Assembly (NCBI GenBank): GCA_029856145.1
Contig: JAHQWK010000009.1
Span: 1-42,463 of the forward strand
Direction: 5' to 3'
From: Promethearchaeia archaeon
Lineage (GTDB): Archaea > Asgardarchaeota > Lokiarchaeia > Sigyniarchaeales > SOKP01
DNA: 42,463 bases
Positions 15,992 to 24,968 of this stretch are shown here, one piece after another. Under the pieces are notes generated by a model that had not been told where the DNA came from, searched no databases, and saw nothing but the letters and a program-made list of their open reading frames with translations. Numbering within the stretch: position 1 is the first letter of the stretch; the number at the start of each line of letters is the position of its first letter. The position numbers were made by a program, and so were the translations under genes.

Positions 15992-16861
15992 CTACTTTGT
16001 CAAATTTTCTAATGTTTTAATTTTAGTTTTGATTTTTTTTAGTCTTAGGTCAAAACCTTTATCTTTTTTCTTATATTCATCTTCCGTTATCTCTTTTGCG
16101 TGAAATCTACCTTTATTAAGTTTTCTTTCACCTGATAATTCTGCTTTTTCCAATTTTAAATCTTGAATCCATAATTTCATTCCTGCGATTAAATCATCTT
16201 TCTCATTTTCTAAGTCAGATTTTTCTTGTTTATATTTTTCTCTTAATTTTTCAAAAGATTCTTTATCAACTTTATGTAATTTATGCTCTCTTGCTAGATT
16301 TTCGAGTTGAAATACTTTAGTATCAATATCATTTGTAATCCTTTGTACAATAAAAGGCTCTTCTAAATTTTGTTTAATTACACTTTCTTTTTGTTTCAAT
16401 TCGCTTATTAACGTCTTTAGGGCCTCTAATTTTATATTTATTTCTTTTTTAAAATTTGTATCATAATCATACCTAGGATCTTTAGTGGATTTTGAAATTT
16501 CAGTTAATTTTTCTACTAGGACTTTTTTATTTAGTTGTATGTCATTAAACTCAATATAATAAACCATTTGTTCTTTTACTTCTTCTGGAAGAGGTTTAAC
16601 ATCTCCAGTTTCTTTTACTTTTTTGAATAATTTTTTTTTCTTATATTCTGATTCCTCATCCAGAATTTCTTCACTCTTTTCTTCTTTTATTTCTTCTACC
16701 TTCTTTTCAACTGGTTTAACTTCTTCTTCTTTCACAGCTTCTTGAATTTTAGGTTTCTTTTCTCGTTTAGGAAGATCAGTAAGCTGAGGTTTACCACATA
16801 TAATACAGAACTTATCGGATGGTTTCGTAGGATTTCCGCAATAGGGACAAAATTTACTCAT
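15992..16861 (-). CDS. Zinc-ribbon coiled-coil protein
   Basis: The 289-residue protein begins with a double-CxxC zinc ribbon (CPYCGN at 5-10 and CIICGK at 19-24). A highly charged, probably disordered Lys/Glu linker (about 30-95) follows, then a long coiled coil (about 105-285) made of helices such as KLREKYKQEKSDLENEKDD. Proteins with this build are abundant in Asgard archaea and resemble cytoskeletal or membrane-remodelling adaptors, but there is no specific assignment. It is divergent from SelB, with 243 bases of AT-rich promoter DNA between them. Confidence 0.65.
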   Translation of the reverse strand: MSKFCPYCGNPTKPSDKFCIICGKPQLTDLPKREKKPKIQEAVKEEEVKPVEKKVEEIKEEKSEEILDEESEYKKKKLFKKVKETGDVKPLPEEVKEQMVYYIEFNDIQLNKKVLVEKLTEISKSTKDPRYDYDTNFKKEINIKLEALKTLISELKQKESVIKQNLEEPFIVQRITNDIDTKVFQLENLAREHKLHKVDKESFEKLREKYKQEKSDLENEKDDLIAGMKLWIQDLKLEKAELSGERKLNKGRFHAKEITEDEYKKKDKGFDLRLKKIKTKIKTLENLTK

Positions 16862-17070
16862 AAAATCATCAATTTTAAGATGTTTTAATATCCATTATTT
16901 AAGAAAAATAAAACTTTAATTATAAGTCTATTAGAGTCCAATATTTAAAAGAATTATTATGTTAATAATCAAGTTTCTTTCTTTTTAGACTGTCAAAAAA
17001 TCTAAAAATCGTATGAAACTCAAATAATTTTTCGAAATATGCAAAATTTTATATCATATTCAGTAAAAAT

Positions 17071-17080
17071 GTATAAATTT
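17071..17080 (+). promoter_or_regulatory. TATA box upstream of SelB
   Basis: TATAAA at 17072-17077 lies about 28 bases before the SelB start codon, giving an expected transcription start within a few bases of the ATG. The message is probably leaderless or nearly so. Confidence 0.4.
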
Positions 17081-17104
17081 TTTTGATGTTTTTAGTTATT
17101 AAAG

Positions 17105-18523
17105 ATGGACATTGAAAAGAAAATCCCAATTCACATCGGATTATTTGGACATATTGATTCTGGGAAGACTGCAATAGCAGAAGTACTTAGTCAAATAATT
17201 TCCACAGCGGGTATTGATGCGCATCCTCAAAGTAAAGAACGTGGTATTACTATTGATTTAGGTTTTACTAGTTTCTTACTTGACAAGTACTTAGTTACAT
17301 TAGTAGATGGTCCAGGTCATGCTGATTTAATAAAAATTAGTGCTTCCTCTGTAGAAATTATTGATTGTGGTTTAATCGTTATTGATATTAATAAAGGTCC
17401 TCAAGTTCAAACTGGAGAACATCTTGTTATGGTTGAATCTCTTAAGATCGATAACCTCATTGTTGTTCTCAATAAAATTGATCTATTCACTGGTAATATT
17501 GAAGAAAAAATAAAAATAACAAGAGAATTTTTTGGTTCAACCCCTTTTGGTTACGGTGTACCTATTTTTGCTGTTTCTGCAAAAAATAAGATTGGATTTG
17601 AAGAATTAAAAGAGGGAATTCTAAAAACTATAGAATCTTTAAAAGTTGAGAGAAATATAAAAGGAGATGTTATAATTCCTGTTGATCATCACTTTCCTAT
17701 AAAAGGAATAGGGGCAATATTAACTGGTACAATATTGAATGGTTCTTTAAATATAAACCAAAATTTAGAAATTTTACCAATAAAAACCTCCGGCAGAGTT
17801 AAAAACATTCAAATATTTCACCAAAATGTTGAGTCAGCAAAAGCAGGTGATAGAGTGGGTATTAATATAAAGGGAATTGATTTGAAAAAAGTTTTTCGAG
17901 GTTGCTATGCTACATCCAATCCTAATGCTTTTGAAAATAGCAATATAATTGAGGTAAAAGTAAATAATAATACTTTATTCAAACCCAAAACAAGTTTCGG
18001 GACTCAAATGCATATTACTATTGGAATGTTTACTACTACTGGAAATATTTATCCTTACTATGAATTGGATGGAAAGAGAATTCAAACAACAGTATCAAAT
18101 AAAGATCGAGGATTTAAAGCAATAATCTTATTCAAAGAAAAAGTTTTATTCAGGAAGAAGAATATGTTTATGTTACTCAGCAGATTAGATTTACCTCCAA
18201 CTACTTTAAGAATATTAGGATCAGCAGAATTATTGAAAATTTATAATAAACCACCTATATTTTATAAATATAAAACTAAAAAAGGAAGTATTAAAAATCC
18301 AGATCATCCTGAAGGAATTATTTGTACTGGTTTAGCACAAAGCGTAGCTGGTGCGAAAAAGCTTATTGGTAAAATATTAGAACCGCCCTTTACCAAGATT
18401 TTAAATACTTTTGGTACTAAAGGTGCTGTAATAGTGGGTAGTAAAGACCCAAAAAAACTGGCACAGAGAGGAGATCCAGTATTACTCAAAGAATTAAGAA
18501 ACTTTCATCTAAAAAACATTTAA
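17105..18523 (+). CDS. selB: Selenocysteine-specific elongation factor SelB (EFsec)
   Basis: This 472-residue GTPase delivers selenocysteinyl-tRNA to UGA codons. G motifs are intact: GHIDSGKT (15-22), ERGITID switch I (45-51), DGPGH (68-72), NKID (123-126) and SAK. The pairing of HIDSGKTA with PQSKERGITIDLGF is the EFsec hallmark that separates it from EF-Tu and eIF2-gamma. Beta-barrel domains 2 and 3 follow, then a short fourth domain (about 380-470) of the archaeal/eukaryal kind that lacks the bacterial winged-helix tail. It stands 4 kb from tRNA-Sec and SepSecS, so three of the five expected pathway components are in this window; PSTK and SelD are not. Confidence 0.95.
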   Translation: MDIEKKIPIHIGLFGHIDSGKTAIAEVLSQIISTAGIDAHPQSKERGITIDLGFTSFLLDKYLVTLVDGPGHADLIKISASSVEIIDCGLIVIDINKGPQVQTGEHLVMVESLKIDNLIVVLNKIDLFTGNIEEKIKITREFFGSTPFGYGVPIFAVSAKNKIGFEELKEGILKTIESLKVERNIKGDVIIPVDHHFPIKGIGAILTGTILNGSLNINQNLEILPIKTSGRVKNIQIFHQNVESAKAGDRVGINIKGIDLKKVFRGCYATSNPNAFENSNIIEVKVNNNTLFKPKTSFGTQMHITIGMFTTTGNIYPYYELDGKRIQTTVSNKDRGFKAIILFKEKVLFRKKNMFMLLSRLDLPPTTLRILGSAELLKIYNKPPIFYKYKTKKGSIKNPDHPEGIICTGLAQSVAGAKKLIGKILEPPFTKILNTFGTKGAVIVGSKDPKKLAQRGDPVLLKELRNFHLKNI

Positions 18524-18554
18524 ATTTTTAAAAATTAATATTATCTTAAGAGAA

Positions 18555-18998
18555 GTGTTTAAATTGGAAAAAGCAAAAGAATATGAAATTGAAATCAGCC
18601 AAGAAATACTAGATGAGTTAATGCGTAATCTAGAAAATTTAGAAGCATCAACTGATTTAGAGGGGTCAGCAGTAGTTTCAAAAACGGGGTTAAGAATTGC
18701 AAGTTCTGAAACGACTGATGTTGTAGGGGATATTTATAGTGCGAGTCCAGCTATATTAATCTCTTTAGGAGAAAAAATTAGCCAAGGGTTAGAGCAAGGG
18801 GAATTAAGAGACATTGTTATTAGAGGGACTAAAGGGTATACGATTATTCTTGTTGGATCCGCTGATAATAATTTCATGTTATTTACAAATTGTAAAAAAG
18901 GGTATAAATTAGGGTATTATTTTCATAAAATTAGGAAAGCATTCAGAGAAATGGAATCTGTTTTGAAGAAAATTGAGACAAAAGATACGAAATACTAA
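18555..18998 (+). CDS. Roadblock/LC7 domain protein
   Basis: The 147-residue protein is one Roadblock/LC7 domain (about 15-125): helix ILDELMRNLENLEAS, strand EGSAVVSKTGLRIAS, then helix and strands DIVIRGTKGYTIILVGSADNNFMLF. Such domains dimerise and serve as platforms or regulators for small Ras-like GTPases; Asgard genomes carry many. It begins 31 bases after SelB on the same strand and may share its transcript. No GTPase partner is encoded here. Start is GTG at 18555, or the TTG nine bases later. Confidence 0.85.
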   Translation: MFKLEKAKEYEIEISQEILDELMRNLENLEASTDLEGSAVVSKTGLRIASSETTDVVGDIYSASPAILISLGEKISQGLEQGELRDIVIRGTKGYTIILVGSADNNFMLFTNCKKGYKLGYYFHKIRKAFREMESVLKKIETKDTKY

Positions 18999-19063
18999 AA
19001 TTTATTGCTTATTCTATTGTTTAACCTTATTAAAATGTAAAAAGAAAAAAAAAGGATTTATTT

Positions 19064-20839
19064 TTATCCGAAAATCCACTTTATTGTATCTCCATTTTGT
19101 AAGTTGTATTTATTTGCTGAAACTCCTGGAAATTCATCATTGATAGAATAACGCCAATTTCCTCTTATATGATCAACACTTTCTACTAGAATTCCCATAT
19201 CTCCATAATCAGTATATTCTATATCACACCACTTTTTTAAAGCATCAAAAGCAGTAGTATTATAATCACTTAATTCAAAATCTTCCCACGTTCTTATTGT
19301 TCCATTTGCATAATCGACAATTAGCGTTATTTCTTGAACTTCTCTTAAAGGTTCATTTACTTCACCTACCTCTATACTGGAGGTAAATACAAAAAATGAA
19401 GCAAAACTAGCGCTAGCTAGGATTGCGATCAAGACATATTTATTAAATTTCTTGAATTTTGTATTAAATCTTGAAATGATTAATGAAGTGGATATGGTAA
19501 TTATACTAATTGACGTAATAACTATATACGGTAAAGATTTTAATAATAGATTACTTGGAGTACCATTTTCTTCTTTTGTAGACTCCCATGGTATATAACT
19601 CTCAATTGCCATTTCAAGTTTATAGCTTCCAACAAAAGTTTCGACCCAAAGTAGAAGTCCTGTCCATTTTTCATAAATTAGATAAGTTCCTTGGCCTCCA
19701 TCGCTTTGATCAAATGTGATTTTAATTGTTAACTCTGTTTCCTCGACAGAAACTAACCCATTTACAAATCCTGATGCTTCCTGCAGTGCTAATTTCTTTA
19801 CACGGGTTAAATTATCCATAATATGTATTAGAAAACCAGGTTGAAAATTATTATACCCAAGTGTAAGAGCCCATCCTAATTCACTATTTGATCTATTGGT
19901 AAGTGTAAAATTCGTTATTAAGGCATTGGAAATGTTTTTTACTATTTCAATATCAAACCAAGGAATAGGATCATCAAAAATATTCCCCCAATCATTCGGA
20001 TCTTTATTGTAATAACCTGTAAAATTCACAATTATTTGACCCCCAGAATTAGTCTTCCATTCACCTTCAAGGCCAAATGTAAAATTATACCATCCAACAA
20101 CTCCACCAAATTGATTAACATTATAAATAAAACTAGAAGTGTAATCTAGTGTGAAATTAAGTGATTGAATTTCAAGTAAGTATCCAAAAATACTAGTTTT
20201 CGCCCAAATTAATAACCCTGTCCATTTATCGTATATTAACTCAGTTTTCTGACTTCCACCAATTTGATTAAAGCCAATATAAAGAAAATCGTATGTTTCT
20301 TCAATATCAATTTCGCCTACAATATCATATAATCCGCCTGGATCTGCTTGGTTTGTCGCTAGCTCCTTAATGTGTGTGAGATTCTCATCTGGAATTAAAA
20401 ATCCTGACTGAAAATTGTTATAGCCTAGAGTTAATGCTCTCGCAACTTCACTATTAGATCTATTATTTAAAGTAAAATTATTATTAAGAGTACCAAGATT
20501 ATTCTCGTAGATTTCAATGTCATACCAAGGTATTGGATCACTGAATACATTACCCCAATCATTTATATCTTTATTATAAAATTCTGTAAGATTAATCCTT
20601 ATTTGCCCTCCAGGATTAGTCTTCCATTCACCTTCAAGGCCAAATGTAAAATTATACCATCCAGTTGAATCCCCGAATTGTACAACTTCATATACATAAG
20701 GTTTATTGAAATTGAGATTTTGGGAATATGATTCCGGAATAGTGTGTTCAGCCTTAACTAAAGGAATAGAACCCGAATAGAGTAATTGAATAAATACTAA
20801 AATCGAAATGAAGTATATTGCTTTTTTAGTGTTTTTCAT
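19064..20839 (-). CDS. Secreted/membrane protein: two repeats plus DUF4430
   Basis: The 591-residue protein has an N-terminal signal-like helix (IYFISILVFIQLLYSGSI, about 8-25) followed by two tandem copies of a roughly 185-residue beta-rich domain (about 48-230 and 238-418). Each copy contains WYNFTFGLEGEWKTN, a WGN..DPIPW block, LTLGYNNFQ and a YxKWTGLLxW block. Two membrane helices (about 435-455 and 470-488) come next, and a C-terminal DUF4430 domain (about 502-591) with FDALKKWC and a terminal NGDTIKWIFG. DUF4430 is a ubiquitin-like fold found in cobalamin-binding and S-layer-associated proteins. Many NxS/T sites suggest glycosylation outside the cell. Ligand unknown. Confidence 0.8.
   Translation of the reverse strand: MKNTKKAIYFISILVFIQLLYSGSIPLVKAEHTIPESYSQNLNFNKPYVYEVVQFGDSTGWYNFTFGLEGEWKTNPGGQIRINLTEFYNKDINDWGNVFSDPIPWYDIEIYENNLGTLNNNFTLNNRSNSEVARALTLGYNNFQSGFLIPDENLTHIKELATNQADPGGLYDIVGEIDIEETYDFLYIGFNQIGGSQKTELIYDKWTGLLIWAKTSIFGYLLEIQSLNFTLDYTSSFIYNVNQFGGVVGWYNFTFGLEGEWKTNSGGQIIVNFTGYYNKDPNDWGNIFDDPIPWFDIEIVKNISNALITNFTLTNRSNSELGWALTLGYNNFQPGFLIHIMDNLTRVKKLALQEASGFVNGLVSVEETELTIKITFDQSDGGQGTYLIYEKWTGLLLWVETFVGSYKLEMAIESYIPWESTKEENGTPSNLLLKSLPYIVITSISIITISTSLIISRFNTKFKKFNKYVLIAILASASFASFFVFTSSIEVGEVNEPLREVQEITLIVDYANGTIRTWEDFELSDYNTTAFDALKKWCDIEYTDYGDMGILVESVDHIRGNWRYSINDEFPGVSANKYNLQNGDTIKWIFG
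20048..20096. repeat. Copy 1 of a 49-bp identical repeat
   Basis: This stretch is base-for-base the same as 20615-20663, 567 bp away, inside the two tandem protein repeats. It encodes the WYNFTFGLEGEWKTN segment. Exact identity at the DNA level, where surrounding codons have diverged, suggests recent duplication or gene conversion. Confidence 0.9.
20615..20663. repeat. Copy 2 of a 49-bp identical repeat
   Basis: Partner of the repeat at 20048-20096, in the first (N-terminal) protein repeat of the DUF4430 protein. The spacing of 567 bp equals 189 codons and so sets the length of the duplicated unit. Confidence 0.9.
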
Positions 20840-21060
20840 TGATTTTATTCACTTTTTTCTAAATACACATACAAAAATGTAGGGAAAACTAGTACAAGTT
20901 TCCTACATTCTCTAATATGATTTTATTAAAGAAAGATTTAATTTAAAGGTTGGTAATTTATCCTACAGAGTTCTGAGCTCCTAATCTTAGAAAAACGAAT
21001 CTAGAGAGGACATAATTTTGATTGTTTATTTAACTTCAATAGAAGTTCATGTAGTCAATC

Positions 21061-21068
21061 TATATATA
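21061..21068 (+). promoter_or_regulatory. TATA box upstream of the DUF6144-like gene
   Basis: TATATATA at 21061-21068 lies about 28 bases before the expected transcription start and 35 bases before the ATG at 21096. The 256-bp gap it sits in separates two divergent genes and shows nothing else. Confidence 0.4.
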
Positions 21069-21095
21069 GAACTAATGATATGAAGAGTACATAAT

Positions 21096-21803
21096 ATGCT
21101 TGAAGAATTTGATTTTGAGAAATATTGGTTGAATAAATTTTCTAAATGTCTAACCAAAATCGCAGGAGAAGATATCAGACAAGAAGTTTTAGTTGGTAGT
21201 GAAAATTTTACCGAAAGCACCGACGTAGATGAAATATTTAGTTGGTCTCAAAAAGCAATAGAAAAACTCGATTTGCTTGTTGATGAAGAAAAGCGCATTG
21301 ATATTATGACAGGATGTGCTTGTCAATACTCAAAACAAGATTTACAAGAAATTAAGAAAAAATATGAAGAGACTAAAGATCGTGATTTAGTTCACGAAAT
21401 GCTTCAAGAAAAATTTGAAAACTTCTTAAGAAATACTCTTAAATTAAATGAGGAATATTTTAATTTTATTGTTAATAGAGGGTGGGGTTTAGCTGGTATA
21501 AAAATAAAAAATAAAATTATTGCGACTAAAATACCTAAAAGTGGATTTCTTGTAGAATACATGAAAGAATCAGATCTTGAAAAGAAGAAAGCACATTATT
21601 GTCATTGCCCTAGAATAAGAGATGCCTTAAAAAAGCCTGGAACAAGAATATCTCCAACATATTGTTATTGTGGAGCTGGTTTCTATAAGGGTATTTGGGA
21701 AGAGATACTACAAAAACCGGTAAAAGTTGAAGTTTTAGAATCTGTATTTAATGGAGGAGATGTATGTAAAATAGCAATACATCTACCTTCTGATAAAATG
21801 TAA
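21096..21803 (+). CDS. Cys-rich DUF6144-like protein
   Basis: The 235-residue protein has three cysteine groups: GCACQY (about 69-74), YCHCPRIRD (about 168-176) and TYCYCGAGFYKGIWEEIL (about 188-205), then the ending VLESVFNGGDVCKIAIHL. The last block is typical of small-molecule-binding families of the V4R/heme-NO type and of DUF6144, in which conserved Cys may bind a metal. The N-terminal half is helical. Function is unknown; a redox or metal-sensing role is possible but unproven. Confidence 0.65.
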   Translation: MLEEFDFEKYWLNKFSKCLTKIAGEDIRQEVLVGSENFTESTDVDEIFSWSQKAIEKLDLLVDEEKRIDIMTGCACQYSKQDLQEIKKKYEETKDRDLVHEMLQEKFENFLRNTLKLNEEYFNFIVNRGWGLAGIKIKNKIIATKIPKSGFLVEYMKESDLEKKKAHYCHCPRIRDALKKPGTRISPTYCYCGAGFYKGIWEEILQKPVKVEVLESVFNGGDVCKIAIHLPSDKM

Positions 21804-21825
21804 GAAATTGAATAATAGAAAATTA

Positions 21826-22290
21826 TTAATGTATTGCCCTATTCTTGATTTTTTCTTTTAATCCTTGTAAAGCTTTAGACCATGCATTTTCAAAATAATT
21901 TCGCGCTTTTTGCCATTCTTTATCATTTCTCCAGCCTGTATGAAATAAATAAATGATTGTTTTATGTGGATCATTATCTTTACAAGATAAAAATATAATC
22001 ACGTGGGTTAATGGATCAGCTGTATTCATAAAGTTTTGAAAATCAACTGGACCTTTCCAATTGAATGAAATATATTTATTTTTTTCAATTCCTGTAATTT
22101 TACATCCAATTGTACTATTGATTTGTTTGTTTTTTGGGTCCCAAAAAAGCTCATATTTACCTCCAAGCTTAGGATATATATCAGCTTCTTCAGTTAACCA
22201 ACTTTCTAATAGTTCGTTAACGGTGAAGCATTTAAATGCAGTGTTTATATCGCAATTTACTTCTTCTTTAATCAGAATAATATTCTCCAT
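21826..22290 (-). CDS. SRPBCC/AHSA1-like START-fold protein
   Basis: This 154-residue protein matches the AHSA1 type of the SRPBCC superfamily. It shows the N-terminal strand ILIKEEVNCDINTAFKCFT, a WLTEEADIYPKLGGKYELFW core with the typical GG-Y-W pattern, and a C-terminal helix (WQKARNYFENAWSKALQGLKE). These helix-grip proteins bind hydrophobic ligands or assist chaperones; the ligand here is unknown. It is convergent with the DUF6144-like gene. Confidence 0.85.
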   Translation of the reverse strand: MENIILIKEEVNCDINTAFKCFTVNELLESWLTEEADIYPKLGGKYELFWDPKNKQINSTIGCKITGIEKNKYISFNWKGPVDFQNFMNTADPLTHVIIFLSCKDNDPHKTIIYLFHTGWRNDKEWQKARNYFENAWSKALQGLKEKIKNRAIH

Positions 22291-22430
22291 AATAAATTAC
22301 CTAATAATTTCTATCTCTTAGTTGTTTTTATTTGACAGAATTGTAACCTGGTAAATTATCCTATATATTTTTAATACTAATTGCATTATTGATCTTAACT
22401 TTAATGAAAACAAATTAAACTGAGATTCTA

Positions 22431-23075
22431 TTGGGGTTAAAATTGGAAACAAAAGAGATTAGTGAAACAGTTGAAATAGTTAAGACTGAACTAGAAAATG
22501 TGAATCACTCAATATGGTTAGAAAGAAAATCTTTTCGAATTGCACTAATTAGCACCTTTGCAGCATTAGCGATAGTTTTAGGTTATATACTAGCATACAT
22601 TCCTAATATTGAATTATTTACTCTTACTATTTTCTTCTCGGGTTTTATATTAGGCAAACGAGATGGAATGATAGTTGGATTTTTAAGTTCATTTATTTTC
22701 TGTTTTTTTAATCCTTTAAGCCCCTCTCCTTTACCACTCTTGATTTTTCAACTTGCTCATTATTCCTCAACTGGATTAATAGGAGCTCTGTTAAGTATTT
22801 TTTTATCAAAGAAAAAAAGATTTAATTCAGATAAAGATTTGTACAAAATTTCTGTAATGGTGCTATTCGGTTGTATTGGTGCATTAATTACGACAAATTT
22901 TCAAATTTTCGCTTCGCTAGTTTATACTTTATCTTTTTATGGTACCATTAATCAATTTATTCCCCATTTTCTTGCAGGTGCATTATTTACAGCTATACAT
23001 ATTATTGGAAATACGCTTGGATTTATTTTTATATTGCCTGGATTAATCCAGTTAGCAAACAAGATGCTTCATTAA
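22431..23075 (+). CDS. ECF transporter S component
   Basis: The 214-residue membrane protein has a cytosolic N-terminus (about 40 residues) and five or six hydrophobic helices: ALISTFAALAIVLGYILAYIP, FTLTIFFSGFILGKRDGMIVGFLSSFIF, then three more to ILPGLIQLA. The sequence FxSGFILGKRDGMIVG followed by a helix break matches S components of energy-coupling-factor importers, which bind vitamins or metals. The energising A/T subunits are not in the window, so it may be the solitary S component of a shared module. Start is a TTG at 22431 or the TTG 12 bases later. Confidence 0.8.
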   Translation: MGLKLETKEISETVEIVKTELENVNHSIWLERKSFRIALISTFAALAIVLGYILAYIPNIELFTLTIFFSGFILGKRDGMIVGFLSSFIFCFFNPLSPSPLPLLIFQLAHYSSTGLIGALLSIFLSKKKRFNSDKDLYKISVMVLFGCIGALITTNFQIFASLVYTLSFYGTINQFIPHFLAGALFTAIHIIGNTLGFIFILPGLIQLANKMLH

Positions 23076-23089
23076 AAAAAGCCAGATTT

Positions 23090-23233
23090 TTAGAAAATAG
23101 CTAAAAAAGCTAGTGTAGAAGGTAGCATTAAAACTAAAATTATAATTATACAAATTAATAAACAAGTATTTCTCTTTTTTCTCTGATTATCAGTTTCATC
23201 AATATCCTTTTCATCTATATCTACAATTTCCAT
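23090..23233 (-). CDS. 47-residue membrane microprotein after L15
   Basis: An ATG at 23233 opens a 47-codon frame: an acidic cytosolic part (EIVDIDEKDIDETD), a basic stop-transfer cluster (QRKKRN), then a single hydrophobic helix to the end (TCLLICIIIILVLMLPSTLAF). It is a tail-anchored-type microprotein. It starts 65 bases after the L15 stop on the same strand, where archaeal spc operons usually continue with secY. It is not recognisable as SecY, SecE or Sec61-beta. Confidence 0.55.
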   Translation of the reverse strand: MEIVDIDEKDIDETDNQRKKRNTCLLICIIIILVLMLPSTLAFLAIF

Positions 23234-23297
23234 CTTATGATCTCTTTAGGAAATTTCACTCAAAATGGTTAAGAAATAGTTAAAATTAATTTTTCTT

Positions 23298-23783
23298 TTA
23301 TTCTACTTGAGATAATAAGTTAATCTTACCTCCAGCAGCTTGAATTTTTTCCATAGCTTTTTTAGAAGCTTTATTTACAGTTATATTAATTGCTTTATTA
23401 ATTTCTCCACGACCAAGTATTTTTTGAATGTTAATTTCATTCAAATTTATACTATAGGAGTTTCCTGATTTTATTGCTTTTTTATCTAAAACGAAATTAT
23501 CTATTCTTTTATCTAAGTCTTTAATATTAATTGTATTAATCTGATAAATTCTGGTAATATCTTGGGGTCTCTTAAAACCTTTCTTTCCCAAGTCCCAATC
23601 TGGGTCTGGAAATCCGAGTTCCTTTTGTTTTAAGTAGTAGCTCTTTTTGCTTTTTTTCCATTGAGTAGTTTTTCCTCTTCCGGCTCTTTGTCCTGTTTTT
23701 CTATGCTGACCTACTTTACCATACCCGTGTGTACGTCTACCTCTCATTTTTCGGACTTTTTTAGGATATTTTCTTGTAATCAT
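23298..23783 (-). CDS. rpl15: Ribosomal protein L15
   Basis: This 161-residue large-subunit protein (uL15) has the basic, glycine-rich start KVRKMRGRRTHGYGKVGQHR that threads into rRNA, GRGKTTQWKKSKKS with conserved lysines, and a globular C-terminal half (INTINIKDLDK, LGRGEINKAINITVNKAS). Length is typical of archaea. It ends the ribosomal run; secY, its usual next neighbour, is missing, replaced by a 47-residue membrane protein. Confidence 0.95.
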   Translation of the reverse strand: MITRKYPKKVRKMRGRRTHGYGKVGQHRKTGQRAGRGKTTQWKKSKKSYYLKQKELGFPDPDWDLGKKGFKRPQDITRIYQINTINIKDLDKRIDNFVLDKKAIKSGNSYSINLNEINIQKILGRGEINKAINITVNKASKKAMEKIQAAGGKINLLSQVE

Positions 23784-23797
23784 TACTCACCTTACAA

Positions 23798-24322
23798 TTA
23801 TAACATTTTATGAATTAATCCATTAATGTAAATACCTACATTACCAAGTGTTCCCCCTTCATTGTAATGTTTCTTTATTGTCCCTCGATGTCCTTTTCTG
23901 GGGGGATGTAATCGGAAAACTGGTTTAATTTTATAAATATCCTTTTCTTGATATTGTATTTCTCCAGTAATAAGAGCTTTTGCTAATTCTCTGAAATTCT
24001 TATATTTAGTTAGATTTTTGATATACTCCTCAGTTAGAGTGCGATTTCCTTCTGTTTTTCCTCTTACTCTTAACAATCTAATCAATGTTTTTTCATCAAT
24101 TTCACCATAAGAAATATAGTCTTTACATTTGACAAGCATTCCTTCAAATGAAGGAGTCCCCCAAATAAGTACACCATGATTTAATTTATGCATTCTGAGC
24201 ATTTTTAACGTATCTAATATCTTTCTCCTCATCCCTGGAGCGCCTCTTATACGCACTGCAAAAAATAATTTCGGTGTGGATTCTGTCTCCTTTATTTTTG
24301 ATCTTTTTTTTGCCATAGCCAT
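23798..24322 (-). CDS. rpl30: Ribosomal protein L30
   Basis: The 174-residue protein is archaeal/eukaryal uL30, the long form, in which the classic core LFFAVRIRGAPGMRRKILDTL is followed by the extended domain ending in PPRKGHRGTIKKHYNEGG. The first 15 residues are extra and basic. It sits between S5 and L15 in the conserved spc order. Confidence 0.95.
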   Translation of the reverse strand: MAMAKKRSKIKETESTPKLFFAVRIRGAPGMRRKILDTLKMLRMHKLNHGVLIWGTPSFEGMLVKCKDYISYGEIDEKTLIRLLRVRGKTEGNRTLTEEYIKNLTKYKNFRELAKALITGEIQYQEKDIYKIKPVFRLHPPRKGHRGTIKKHYNEGGTLGNVGIYINGLIHKML

Positions 24323-24339
24323 TTATACACCACTAATAT

Positions 24340-24954
24340 TTATAAATTGAAGTTATATTTATGTGCATTTTTTAGAGCATCGAATGTTGCTTTCACAAGA
24401 TTCTCACTTGTTCTTGTATCACCAAAAGTCTTACTCCAAATATCTTCAATCCCACATAATCTTAATACTTGCTTAACTTTATCAGCGCATGCCAATCCTA
24501 CTCCTACTGGAGAAGGTATTAATCGAATCCTAACTGAACCACATTTTCCTTCTATTTTAAAAGGAATACTATGAGTTCCTCCACACCCACATTCTCCACT
24601 TCCACAACCTCTCATAATAGGAACTACAGATAGTTTTGCTTTGTCAATAGCCTTTCTAATAGCAGGGCCGACTTCTTTACTTTTTGACGCCCCAACACCC
24701 AGGAATCCATCTGATCCTACAATTACGACTGCTTTAAATCGACTACGTTGACCACTAGCAGTCATCTTTTGAACCATCTTGATCTTCACAACATCTTCAC
24801 GTAATTGTGGTAAGAGAATATCTATTATTTCTTTTTCCTTTACCACAAGATTATTTTGAAAGATTTTATCTAGAGTTATGAGCCCTTGTTTTACAAGTTC
24901 ACCCAATTTGGTTTTAGGGAACCATTCCTCTCCAACACTCCTTAATCGACTCAT
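24340..24954 (-). CDS. rps5: Ribosomal protein S5
   Basis: The 204-residue small-subunit protein (uS5, decoding-accuracy and mRNA-entry protein) has the S5 core KMTASGQRSRFKAVVIVGS then GFLGVGASKSKEVGPAIRKA and the C-terminal fold with LIPSPVGVGL. The Cys/His cluster MRGCGSGECGCGG in the loop is of the archaeal/eukaryal type. Position between L18 and L30 is canonical. Confidence 0.96.
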   Translation of the reverse strand: MSRLRSVGEEWFPKTKLGELVKQGLITLDKIFQNNLVVKEKEIIDILLPQLREDVVKIKMVQKMTASGQRSRFKAVVIVGSDGFLGVGASKSKEVGPAIRKAIDKAKLSVVPIMRGCGSGECGCGGTHSIPFKIEGKCGSVRIRLIPSPVGVGLACADKVKQVLRLCGIEDIWSKTFGDTRTSENLVKATFDALKNAHKYNFNL

Positions 24955-24968
24955 CTTATTACACTATT

